Part shown: positions 7,065 to 14,578 of the stretch, piece after piece
Layout of the letters: each line of letters begins with the position of its first letter
Numbering within the stretch: position 1 is the first letter of the stretch
Source of the DNA: Candidatus Terrybacteria bacterium RIFCSPHIGHO2_01_FULL_43_35
Lineage (GTDB): Bacteria; Patescibacteriota; Minisyncoccia; Terrybacterales; GWB1-40-14
NCBI GenBank assembly: GCA_001822815.1
Contig: MHSR01000005.1
Location: forward strand, 1 to 38,792
Length of the DNA stretch: 38,792 nt
Direction of reading: 5' to 3'
Made by a program: the position numbers and the translations under genes
Notes under the pieces: model-generated
The model's input: only the letters and a program-made list of their open reading frames with translations
The model's database searches: none
Told to the model about the DNA's origin: nothing

Positions 7065-8630
7065 TCAAATTGTTTTAGGTAAAATAACATGAAAAGAACT
7101 GCCTTTCCCTATACCATCGGATTCGGCCCATAACCTCCCATTATGGGCTTCAATTATGTGTTTAGCTATAAAAAGACCCAGTCCCGCGCCATCAGGAATA
7201 ATTTTAATTACATCTGGCGAGCGATAAAAACGACTGAAGATTTTATTAAGATCTTCCCTGCGAATACCCACGCCGTTATCCTGGATTATCAAGTGGAAAA
7301 CCTCCTTATCATTTTCAATTTCTTTCTTGAGTTTAATCACTATCTGACCGCCAGACGGCGTATAATTCAAGGCATTACGAATTAAAATATTCAATACGCT
7401 TCGTATTCTTCCAACATCAAGCGATATTGCTTCGGCTGGCATAGAAATTTTATCAAAAACGATAATAACATTCTTTTTAGCCGCATCGGCTTTAAACGAT
7501 ACTAACAACTCTTCGATCATTTCCCACAAGGGCGAAGGCTTAAGATTAAGTTTGAACTGCCCAGCTTCAATAACCAGTAATTCAAAAACGTCATTTAAAA
7601 TATCTATCAAAAAGATACTTTTGGTTTGTATCGCGTCGGCGGCTTCACGAACTTGTACGCTTGATTTATCCGCAGCAAGAACTTCAGCTAATATTTCTGA
7701 TTCCCATCTGATGACCGACAGAGGCGTGCGAAATTGATGGGAAACAACTTCAATGAATTTATCTTGAGCTTTACGCATCTGCTCAATTTTTTCCTGCGTC
7801 GCCTTAAACTTATCCAAATCTTCTTTAAGCAATCTGCTCTCTTCTTTTAACTTACTATTTTCTGTTTGAACCTCTTGAAGACGCAATCGCAGTCCAGCTT
7901 CAAATTCTTGCTGCGGATAAAATTCAAAACGATCTTCAATCAATATCCCCTCCGGCATAACTTCCAATAAAACACTCAGGGCATCAGTATTCCCGTAATC
8001 TGTTTTCATGGAACGAAAAAGGTTTTCAATGCTTAATCGCGCCAAGTCTCCAGAAAAGCGTTTCGTGAATTCATTGTATAAACGCCTGACTATTTTTTTA
8101 AATTCGCCTTCAAGTTCTACCAGCGGTTCAATATGTTTTGAGGATAAAAAACTGGCTTCGACTTCGTGCCAAATCAACTTACCTTCACGCGCCTTGATTT
8201 TACCCAAAAAGCCTTTATCATCAACGGCCTCTTCAAACATTACTATTCTCTGATTAAACGGGATGGCCAGATGGTCAAAAAGCCGATTAGTTAATTCTTC
8301 CAGCAAAAAAATAGCCGCTTGTTGATACGTGGCAAATATTAGCAGAAAGGCATTTGGGATAAAATCGTTAAGATGAAATTCATGTCTTACATAAACTCTT
8401 ATTGATTGTGCAGATGACCATTTTTCCGGATTGTGGCGTATCAGTTCACGTTCTATATCAAAATAAATATTACGCATCGCGGAATATTTTTCGGTCATAA
8501 CGCTTGTTTTTCGGATATACGCTATCTCGTGAAGGTACTTACCCGAATTTGAGAGTTTGTTAGCAAGAAAGATCAGCAGATTTATCTGCATTTCTAAATC
8601 AGGCGATTTTTTCTTACTGAACGAAAACAT
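7065..8630 (-). CDS. Cytoplasmic sensor histidine kinase
   Basis: A 521-residue two-component kinase. The first 240 residues are predicted soluble with no obvious membrane span and match no domain I can name. A coiled coil runs at about 245-290, followed by the HisKA dimerisation helix with phospho-acceptor His298 in VVSHQFRTPL. The ATP-binding domain has an N box (NILIRNALNYTPSGG), a G1 box (DNGVGI), an F box (FSRFYR) and a G2 box (GAGLGLFIAKH). The reading frame stays open upstream past 8630, but that extension runs through the promoter and antisense to the tRNA, so the ATG at 8630 behind the promoter was taken. The ligand or signal is unknown. Confidence 0.92.
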   Translation of the reverse strand: MFSFSKKKSPDLEMQINLLIFLANKLSNSGKYLHEIAYIRKTSVMTEKYSAMRNIYFDIERELIRHNPEKWSSAQSIRVYVRHEFHLNDFIPNAFLLIFATYQQAAIFLLEELTNRLFDHLAIPFNQRIVMFEEAVDDKGFLGKIKAREGKLIWHEVEASFLSSKHIEPLVELEGEFKKIVRRLYNEFTKRFSGDLARLSIENLFRSMKTDYGNTDALSVLLEVMPEGILIEDRFEFYPQQEFEAGLRLRLQEVQTENSKLKEESRLLKEDLDKFKATQEKIEQMRKAQDKFIEVVSHQFRTPLSVIRWESEILAEVLAADKSSVQVREAADAIQTKSIFLIDILNDVFELLVIEAGQFKLNLKPSPLWEMIEELLVSFKADAAKKNVIIVFDKISMPAEAISLDVGRIRSVLNILIRNALNYTPSGGQIVIKLKKEIENDKEVFHLIIQDNGVGIRREDLNKIFSRFYRSPDVIKIIPDGAGLGLFIAKHIIEAHNGRLWAESDGIGKGSSFHVILPKTI

Positions 8631-8663
8631 GATGTAAATGGCGTTTGTGTATAGCCATTGAAC

Positions 8664-8692
8664 AGTATATGCCATTTTTGCCGCCCGCTCAA
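8664..8692 (-). promoter_or_regulatory. Promoter of the histidine kinase operon
   Basis: TTGAGC (8692-8687) and TATACT (8669-8664) with a 17-base spacer. Transcription would start near 8657, giving a leader of about 27 bases before the ATG at 8630. Confidence 0.6.
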
Positions 8693-8808
8693 AATGACAA
8701 CGATCCAGTTTGACTGGATCGGTCATTTTGGCGTGGACGGTGCAGGATTCTCCCGCAGTGGCGGGATTACGCCATTGTAAAACTCGCATCGGCTCGCTAA
8801 CAATGGCG
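8691..8808. repeat. Cluster of intergenic palindromes
   Basis: Three inverted repeats lie between tRNA-Val and the kinase gene. The first (8691-8729) has an 8-bp outer stem AAAATGAC/GTCATTTT, a two-base bulge and a 9-bp inner stem. The second (about 8751-8766) is TCCCGC/GCGGGA. The third (8770-8778 with 8800-8808) is CGCCATTGT/ACAATGGCG. The first resembles the bulged hairpins before ftsL and rplJ in layout, and the middle one resembles the first hairpin before rplJ. Confidence 0.55.
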
Positions 8809-8837
8809 AGAAGAACACTTGCAAGCCTTACTAATTG

Positions 8838-8909
8838 TGGGCACATATGGATTCGAACCATAGACCTTTCGGATGTGAACCGAACGCTCTACCGCTGAGC
8901 TATGTGCCC
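8838..8909 (-). tRNA. tRNA-Val (anticodon CAC)
   Basis: A full cloverleaf can be drawn on the minus strand: acceptor GGGCACA/TGTGCCC, D arm GCTC/GAGC, anticodon stem TTCGG/CCGAA with loop TTCACAT, and T arm TATGG/CCATA with loop TTCGAAT. The anticodon CAC reads GUG. The discriminator base is A and no CCA is encoded, so the 3' end must be added by CCA-adding enzyme. Confidence 0.97.
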
Positions 8910-8978
8910 AAGAAAATTTGGTGCGAGGTGGGACAAACTATCAATCAAATTAAACTAATAATTTAGTAGGTAGCACAG

Positions 8979-9102
8979 GCCCATGAACGTCATTAAGGCT
9001 CGAGCCTCATGCCGGAACGGCTTTACGTATGGGCTTGAGATAACTGCTTGTCTCAAGCGGGCAATTTAGTGAGGCGTCCCCGCCGAACACTAAAAATTGC
9101 CC
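8979..9102. ncRNA. Candidate structured RNA between uppS and tRNA-Val
   Basis: The 237-base gap between uppS and the tRNA has no convincing coding frame but is packed with pairing. A domain closed by GCCCAT/ATGGGC and ACGT/ACGT (8979-8990 with 9025-9034) encloses two small hairpins (8996-9007 and 9011-9021). Next comes an 8-bp hairpin (9033-9040 with 9051-9058). Last is a long bulged hairpin (9059-9071 with 9088-9102), whose tip is GGCG/CGCC around a four-base loop that reads GGGA on the minus strand. I found no signature of tmRNA, RNase P RNA or SRP RNA. The strand is uncertain; minus is favoured because the flanking genes are on that strand. Confidence 0.5.
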
Positions 9103-9146
9103 TGGTTCCTTTAAAAAATGCAGACGCGAAGGGATGTGCGCCGACT

Positions 9147-9854
9147 CTATGCACCAAAGCGACGTTCTCTTTTTTTATAATCTTCTATGGTTTTTTTCAA
9201 CTCGTCTTTATCAAATTCCGGGAAATATTTGTCCGTAAAATAAAGCTGGGCATCGGCAATATCCCACAGCATAAACCCTCCAGATAGATGGGGTTCACCC
9301 CCAGTTCTTATTAACAAATCCACCGGCGGCAAATCTTTAGTAAGCAAATTTTGTTTCAAATGAGCTTCGTCGCAATGAAATATATCACGATGTCTGATAT
9401 CTTGAGCAATATGATTCACCGCGCGCAATATTTCCTGCCGGCCATCATAAGCCAAAAATAACGTGAGGTTATAATGACTGTACTTCTCGGTCGCTTTTTG
9501 AGCTTTTATTATCGCTTGCTGTAAGGATTTGGGCACATATTGCGGCCAAAAGCCCAAAACCCTTATGCGCACCTTGTACTCATGAATCTTTTTCTCTTTA
9601 GCCAAGTCATTCAAACGTTCTTCAAGATATGAAAGGAGGAAATCTACTTCGCGTTTGTCACGCTTAGTCAAATTATCTATAGACGCACCCCATAAAGAAA
9701 AAAACTTTATTTTCTCTTCAAAAAAAACATCCAGTAGTTCATCTATCCGGCTGAAGCCTTCACGATGACCTTGCCACGGTTTCAAGCCCCTAGCTTTTGC
9801 CCAACGGCGATTGCCATCGGGAATAACAGCTACATGATTTAAAACCTGCGTCAT
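9147..9854 (-). CDS. uppS: Undecaprenyl diphosphate synthase
   Basis: Cis-prenyltransferase that condenses isopentenyl diphosphate units onto farnesyl diphosphate to make the C55 lipid carrier for peptidoglycan and other wall polymers. At 235 residues it is near the family's usual length. The catalytic motif VIPDGNRRWAKARG at residues 10-23 holds the essential Asp, and the C-terminal LLIRTGGEPHLSGGFMLWDI block and the PEFD segment are typical. Its ATG overlaps the stop of the preceding gene (ATGA), which points to translational coupling in the operon glyA - winged helix protein - uppS. Confidence 0.96.
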   Translation of the reverse strand: MTQVLNHVAVIPDGNRRWAKARGLKPWQGHREGFSRIDELLDVFFEEKIKFFSLWGASIDNLTKRDKREVDFLLSYLEERLNDLAKEKKIHEYKVRIRVLGFWPQYVPKSLQQAIIKAQKATEKYSHYNLTLFLAYDGRQEILRAVNHIAQDIRHRDIFHCDEAHLKQNLLTKDLPPVDLLIRTGGEPHLSGGFMLWDIADAQLYFTDKYFPEFDKDELKKTIEDYKKRERRFGA

Positions 9855-10588
9855 GTTAGGGGCAGATTATGGACCAGAACTTTCTCGTGTTGAGAAGCAA
9901 GAACATCACGAACAAAACGATCAAACATCCTCCACCGATATAAAAATTCATTAGTCTCCATGCCGGCCCAACGCAATTCTTTACCTACCAGAATCTCAAG
10001 TTCGCGTGCAACGGCTTCAAGTTTTCTTTCGTTCAACTTGTCACCAACAACGAATAAATCTATCTGCGAGTCTCCTTTATTCAAAAAAACTCCCGAAATA
10101 AGAACTAAACGCAATTTACCTGCGCGCTTAATGATATTTATAAGCCTTGCTTTACCAACCGGAGAAGAACGAAGAATTAGACTATTGAACTCATTCAGAA
10201 ATGGAAAAGAACTATTCAACTGATAATGCTTGTTTGAGCCAGACCCTCTTTTATTAAGCATACCGACCTTAACCAAATAAGCGGCTTCCCTATTTATAAT
10301 GTCCCGAGTCAGCGAAGTCTTATCGGCAATTGTCTTAAGACCAAAAGATTCCGGTTCGTTGCGGAAAAAAAATTGTATCAATCGCAACTTCGGAGAGGGC
10401 CCGAATAAAGACTCGAGCACCGAACCGCCTTCTTGCGGTTTTGAAGCTTTTCCTTTAAAGGCGGGGCCTCTTTTCTTATTGGGCGGCTTACGATTCCTGA
10501 TCTTCTTCTTATTTACACGTCGTTTAAATAATCTTACCTTACGTCTTGTTTTCGCTTTTTTGCGCTTAGTTTTTATTTTTTTAGACAT
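9851..10588 (-). CDS. Winged-helix protein with nucleotidyltransferase-like domain
   Basis: A 245-residue protein in three parts. The first 45 residues are extremely basic (MSKKIKTKRKKAKTRRK and more). At about 55-125 there is a winged helix (KLRLIQFFFRNEPESFGLK, then a recognition-helix-like segment and a wing GSGSNKHY). From about 140 a fold resembling minimal nucleotidyltransferases begins, with LISGVFLNKGDSQIDLFVVGD. In active minimal nucleotidyltransferases the motif is GSxxxGxxxxxSDIDL; here GVFLNKGDSQIDLF keeps one clear Asp, so activity is doubtful. It may be a DNA- or RNA-binding regulator. It sits seven bases after glyA and overlaps uppS by four bases. Confidence 0.75.
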   Translation of the reverse strand: MSKKIKTKRKKAKTRRKVRLFKRRVNKKKIRNRKPPNKKRGPAFKGKASKPQEGGSVLESLFGPSPKLRLIQFFFRNEPESFGLKTIADKTSLTRDIINREAAYLVKVGMLNKRGSGSNKHYQLNSSFPFLNEFNSLILRSSPVGKARLINIIKRAGKLRLVLISGVFLNKGDSQIDLFVVGDKLNERKLEAVARELEILVGKELRWAGMETNEFLYRWRMFDRFVRDVLASQHEKVLVHNLPLT

Positions 10589-10595
10589 AAGAATA

Positions 10596-11828
10596 TCACT
10601 TTAAAGGATATCTCCTTGTGAGCTTCCGCACTTCGAGCAATACGGCTTTCGACGATCTTTTATCATCTATAAGCTCGTGTATCCATTTTGCTATCTGCTT
10701 CATTTCATTTGTACCCATGCCCCTTGTTGTCGCAGAGGGCGTACCTATACGCAAACCGGATGGATTGAATGGCGTTGCGTCCCCCGGCACCGTATTACGA
10801 TTAGCTATTATCCCCGCGCGTTCCAATAATTTCTCGGCATCGAGACCATTAATATTTTTGCTTTTTAGATCTATAAGCATCAAATGGTTATCTGTTCCGC
10901 CGGATACTATATTGAAAGAATAATCGCTTAACGCTTTGGCCAAAACTTTTGCGTTTTTAACCACTTCATTCTGATATTTTCTGAATAAAGACGTATTAGC
11001 TTCTTCAAGAGCCAAGCCCAAAGCGGCAATAATATTTAAATGCGGTCCGCCCTGCATGCCGGGGAAAACCGATCTATCTATTCTGTCTGATAAATGTTTC
11101 TTTGAAAATATCATTGCGGCGCGGGGGCCACGTAAAGTTTTGTGTGTCGTTGTGGTAACAATATCCGCCCACGGGAAAGGACTAGGATGTATTTTGGCGG
11201 CCACAAGACCGGCAATGTGGGAGATATCGGCCATATGCCAAGCGCCTATTAATTTAGCTAATCTGCCGATTTTCTGGAAATCAATTGCGCGTGAGTAAGC
11301 AGTTGCACCGGAAATGATAAGTTTGGGTTTATTGGCTTTAGCCAACCTGGCCATTTCTTCGTAATCTATGCGGCCGGTCTTATCATTAACACCGTAATGT
11401 ACAACACGGTATGCCTTGCCCGAAAAGTTCACCTTATGCCCGTGAGTTAAATGCCCGCCATTGCTTAAACCAAGACCCATTATAGTGTCACCGAATCCAA
11501 GCAGTGCGTTATAAACTTCAAGATTGGCCGGACTGCCCGAATACGGCTGTACGTTTACTTTCCATACATTCGGCGACAAATTAAAAGTTCGAACGGCTAG
11601 TTTTTGGACATAATTTTCAAGTTGATCGGCGAATTCGTTGCCTGGATAATATCTTTTACCGGCATAGCCTTCGGCATATTTATTACTGAAAAAAGATGCT
11701 TGCGCCAAACGAACGGCGGGCGAAATGATATTCTCGGAAGCAATTAAATCGATGGTTTCATTCTGACGACGCTTTTCTGCTGCAAGAAGCGCGGCGATTT
11801 TTGGCGACGTCTTTTTAATATAATCCAT
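10596..11828 (-). CDS. glyA: Serine hydroxymethyltransferase
   Basis: PLP enzyme converting serine and tetrahydrofolate to glycine and 5,10-methylene-tetrahydrofolate. The 410 residues match the family length. Recognisable segments are NLIASEN-like TIDLIASENIISPAV at the start, YAEGYAGKRYYPG, GHLTHGHKVNFSG, the ADISHIAGLVAA block, and the PLP-binding lysine in TTTTHKTLRGPRAAM. With folD at 13.6 kb it forms a minimal one-carbon route. It is the first gene of a three-gene operon. No Shine-Dalgarno site precedes the ATG; instead a terminator-like structure ends about ten bases upstream. Confidence 0.97.
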   Translation of the reverse strand: MDYIKKTSPKIAALLAAEKRRQNETIDLIASENIISPAVRLAQASFFSNKYAEGYAGKRYYPGNEFADQLENYVQKLAVRTFNLSPNVWKVNVQPYSGSPANLEVYNALLGFGDTIMGLGLSNGGHLTHGHKVNFSGKAYRVVHYGVNDKTGRIDYEEMARLAKANKPKLIISGATAYSRAIDFQKIGRLAKLIGAWHMADISHIAGLVAAKIHPSPFPWADIVTTTTHKTLRGPRAAMIFSKKHLSDRIDRSVFPGMQGGPHLNIIAALGLALEEANTSLFRKYQNEVVKNAKVLAKALSDYSFNIVSGGTDNHLMLIDLKSKNINGLDAEKLLERAGIIANRNTVPGDATPFNPSGLRIGTPSATTRGMGTNEMKQIAKWIHELIDDKRSSKAVLLEVRKLTRRYPLK

Positions 11829-11838
11829 AAGTAAAACT

Positions 11839-11886
11839 AAAAAGGCAAAATTTTGCTAGCTTGCCTCTACCGGTTGGCGGAGGCAA
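11839..11886 (-). promoter_or_regulatory. Alternative hairpins upstream of glyA (possible attenuator or terminator)
   Basis: On the minus strand TTGCCTC (11886-11880), GAGGCAA (11867-11861) and TTGCCT followed by TTTT (11848-11839) occur in this order. The middle segment can pair with either neighbour. Pairing with the last gives a terminator-like hairpin with a U-tract, and pairing with the first would prevent it. It may simply terminate the preceding 535-residue gene. No known riboswitch signature was recognised. Confidence 0.45.
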
Positions 11887-11930
11887 ACTTCATCAGTTTT
11901 TACTTTTTCGCTTTCACTTTTTAATTTTGT

Positions 11931-13538
11931 TTACACGATTTCTTCTTGCTTTTCACGCAGAAACGACAACCAATCTTCTCCTACCTCCAAAAATGATTTT
12001 AGCGGCGCCTCTACGAATATATCCAGAAAAATAACCGGTATGTTTATTTTTGCCGCACCGTCAGACAGAAAATGTCCGACTATCACCAACGGATAAGTAA
12101 TGAGGAAAAAAAGAGTAGATAAACCGCCTTCTAAATCCTTCACAAAAAGTTCGCGCACTGGTTTACGTATACGATAGGCGAACAAACTGACTACTGTAAG
12201 GAAAAACATGAAGACTCCTCCGCTGACGATATTGAATTGCATGGTTTTAAGCAAGAACGCCACTAAGCCAAAAGATATAACAAAGAGAGCCACAAGGAAC
12301 GTCGCAAACAATATTCTCTGTATCGAGCCGCGAACCTTAGGATAAGCCACTATACGCAACATTTCACCTTTTCCTTGGACATAGACTATTTTATTCACGT
12401 CTTTGATTATTCGTTCGGTATTTTTCTTGCTAGGAATCGGCGTGGTCGCTCCCATAAAAAACATGAGCGCGGGAGGAAAAAGCAGGTTTATGACCAAAGG
12501 CACTGGCGCAAAATGCGAAACAAGAAAAAGGTCGTATGGTACTTCGATACCCAAAGCCATTAACATTTTTGTCAAAAATATATATATAGTAGCCCTTGAA
12601 GCACGATGCCTAAGTCTAGCCTTAGCCGAACTATACTTTGCTTCCGCGGCGGCATTGACAGCCCGATGCAATCTATCGTAATCAGCAAAAACCTCTGAAG
12701 CTTGCTGGGGATGATGGCTTAAAACATCCCTTACTATTAAAAATGATGGATTAAGCTGCCTGACTACACGCAAATAAAATTCATGGTGCGGATGCTCGAG
12801 CCAGTTTTTTGTGTTCTTCCAAAAGGTAAGTATTTCTTGCGCGCGCGCTGAAGCTTCTTTTGGATTAAGACTGCTCCATCCCGAAATAGCACTTCGGAAT
12901 ATGGCAAATGATATCTGCGGATCGTCATACTGCAAAATACCTCTCAAGATAGCAATAAATATTTCAAGCTCGTGCTCTGGCGCCTCGCTTAAACCTTTCG
13001 CCCACTGTATATGATCCCTCATGACCATAAAAGCGAAATGGGCGAAAGATTCCTCTTTCTCCCGCTCAAGTTTACTAAATCCTCGTTCAATTTCAACAGA
13101 AGCAAGTTGAACAAGAAAATCGTTAAGATCGGACGACCTGTCTTCAATAACTTGAAACAACGCCAGATATCTGTTTAATATCGTGGCAATAACATCTATC
13201 TCATCTAAGTGCACAGAATCGTTGGGCAGATAACCTCCAGAGATAACTTCTTTTATGAGTCCCGACGATAATTCTTTGGCATCATCCTGCATTTGTATAA
13301 ATATGCGTCTTTTTAAAATGCGCTCGATAACACTCCTGAATATCAAATGTTCTTCGGTATATTCTGCGCTCATGCGCAAATATTCATAGAATGCCGAGAC
13401 TTTGCTTATGGCCTCGCTAACATGAATGCGCTCCCCGGGTAGTTCTGGAGCATTCTCTTTAAGACGAAGTTCATGCTGAGAATTAAGTAAATACTGCAGC
13501 GCTGGGGTAATTTGTTGTGACGGTTTAATTTCCTTCAT
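11931..13538 (-). CDS. Large membrane protein of unknown function
   Basis: A 535-residue protein I do not recognise. The first 310 residues look soluble and helical. From about 325 there are four or five hydrophobic segments: one around FAPVPLVINLLFPPALMFFMG, then a pair around ILFATFLVALFVISFGLVAF and GGVFMFFLTVVSLFAY, and a last one around TLFFLITYPLVIVGHFL. The first membrane segment is followed by a polar stretch with TPIPSKKNTERI. A helical N-domain and C-terminal membrane anchor leaves the function open. It has its own promoter and is a single gene between folD and glyA. Confidence 0.75.
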   Translation of the reverse strand: MKEIKPSQQITPALQYLLNSQHELRLKENAPELPGERIHVSEAISKVSAFYEYLRMSAEYTEEHLIFRSVIERILKRRIFIQMQDDAKELSSGLIKEVISGGYLPNDSVHLDEIDVIATILNRYLALFQVIEDRSSDLNDFLVQLASVEIERGFSKLEREKEESFAHFAFMVMRDHIQWAKGLSEAPEHELEIFIAILRGILQYDDPQISFAIFRSAISGWSSLNPKEASARAQEILTFWKNTKNWLEHPHHEFYLRVVRQLNPSFLIVRDVLSHHPQQASEVFADYDRLHRAVNAAAEAKYSSAKARLRHRASRATIYIFLTKMLMALGIEVPYDLFLVSHFAPVPLVINLLFPPALMFFMGATTPIPSKKNTERIIKDVNKIVYVQGKGEMLRIVAYPKVRGSIQRILFATFLVALFVISFGLVAFLLKTMQFNIVSGGVFMFFLTVVSLFAYRIRKPVRELFVKDLEGGLSTLFFLITYPLVIVGHFLSDGAAKINIPVIFLDIFVEAPLKSFLEVGEDWLSFLREKQEEIV

Positions 13539-13554
13539 GTCTTTTTACGTTGTT

Positions 13555-13583
13555 ATCATAGTGCGAATGTTCTGTTGGTTCAA
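13555..13583 (-). promoter_or_regulatory. Promoter of the 535-residue membrane protein gene
   Basis: TTGAAC (13583-13578) and TATGAT (13560-13555) with a 17-base spacer, about 17 bases before the start codon. Confidence 0.65.
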
Positions 13584-13618
13584 GTAAGAAGCTTATATCA
13601 TAAGCCCTTCAAGAGTAA

Positions 13619-14491
13619 TTAAAGTTTTTGCCTTATCTCAGATAATGCAACCACGTTTTCAAACAAAGAAACCACGGTCAATGGTCCGATCCCTCCGGGA
13701 GACGCACTCAACATCCCGGCAACACCTTCAACCGAGCTTTTATCCACATCGCCCTTAACTCCTCCGTTTTCTTCTGAATATCCGGCATCAAAGATTATCG
13801 CCCCTAATTTGATCATATCACCATGTATTAAACCTGCTTTACCTGTTCCGCTGATAATAATATCCGAGTTTTTCAACACCGAAGTCAAGTCACTGGTTTT
13901 GCTGGTGCAAACCGTAACTGTGGCGTCTCGCGCCAATAACAGGGGCACTATTGGCTTACCAACAAGGTCGCCCCACCCAACGACAGCTACGTTTTTACCT
14001 TCAAATGAAATATGATATTTTTCGGATAGCTTAAATATTGCAGAGGCAACTGGGGGAAGAATATTGGCACGCCGTCCCTTTATTTCAACAAATGTCCGCC
14101 CGCTGGTTAAACGGCCTTGCCAGCGTTCCGACAAACAATCAACGTCTTTGTCTTCCGGAATAATACGCAAAAAAGAGTGACGCGAGCCATCCAATTGTGG
14201 AGGTAGGGGCAGTTGAACTATCATCCCGTCAAATTTGGTGCTTTTTGCCAGTTCGTTCAACTTTTTCGAGAATTCTTTTGCCGATATGCCTTCTTGATAA
14301 GTAAAAAGCCTGCAGTCAATACCTATTCTTTGAGCCGCACGTTGCTTTACCCTTACAAATGCAGCCGATGCCTTATTTTCACCAACCAAAACAACCGCTA
14401 AGACCGGGGCCCTAGACAAATTTTTTATACGCGCCTCAAGAGCAGCAAACTCTTGTTCTACTAATGCTTTAGCGTCTAAAACGTTTGTCAT
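13619..14491 (-). CDS. folD: FolD methylene-tetrahydrofolate dehydrogenase/cyclohydrolase (divergent)
   Basis: Bifunctional NADP-dependent enzyme interconverting 5,10-methylene- and 10-formyl-tetrahydrofolate. At 290 residues it has the usual size. Family marks are present: the VKQRAAQRIGID helix with the catalytic Lys, GMIVQLPLPPQLD, DKDVD, VGKP in the Rossmann part, and PGGIGPLTVVSLFEN at the end. Several conserved spots deviate: the active-site Tyr of YxxxK is Phe (AFVRVK), the usual PCTPxG is LPPVAS, and the nucleotide loop reads VVGWGDLVGKP. The enzyme may still work, since the Lys and the DKDVD Asp remain, but balance of the two activities cannot be judged. It pairs functionally with glyA. 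Confidence 0.9.
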   Translation of the reverse strand: MTNVLDAKALVEQEFAALEARIKNLSRAPVLAVVLVGENKASAAFVRVKQRAAQRIGIDCRLFTYQEGISAKEFSKKLNELAKSTKFDGMIVQLPLPPQLDGSRHSFLRIIPEDKDVDCLSERWQGRLTSGRTFVEIKGRRANILPPVASAIFKLSEKYHISFEGKNVAVVGWGDLVGKPIVPLLLARDATVTVCTSKTSDLTSVLKNSDIIISGTGKAGLIHGDMIKLGAIIFDAGYSEENGGVKGDVDKSSVEGVAGMLSASPGGIGPLTVVSLFENVVALSEIRQKL

Positions 14492-14578
14492 GTGTTTTTA
14501 TTTCCGCTACACTAATAATATAAAGGGTTGTGGGTATTTCCGCCATAAGACCCAGACAATTAAAGGCTAAACAAGCCA

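Noticed and set aside
8631-8861. Upstream extension of the histidine kinase to an ATG at 8861
   Set aside because: It runs through the kinase promoter and antisense to tRNA-Val, and the added residues have no similarity to kinase domains.
8911-9146. Gap before tRNA-Val as tmRNA, RNase P RNA or SRP RNA
   Set aside because: None of the conserved core sequences could be found on either strand.
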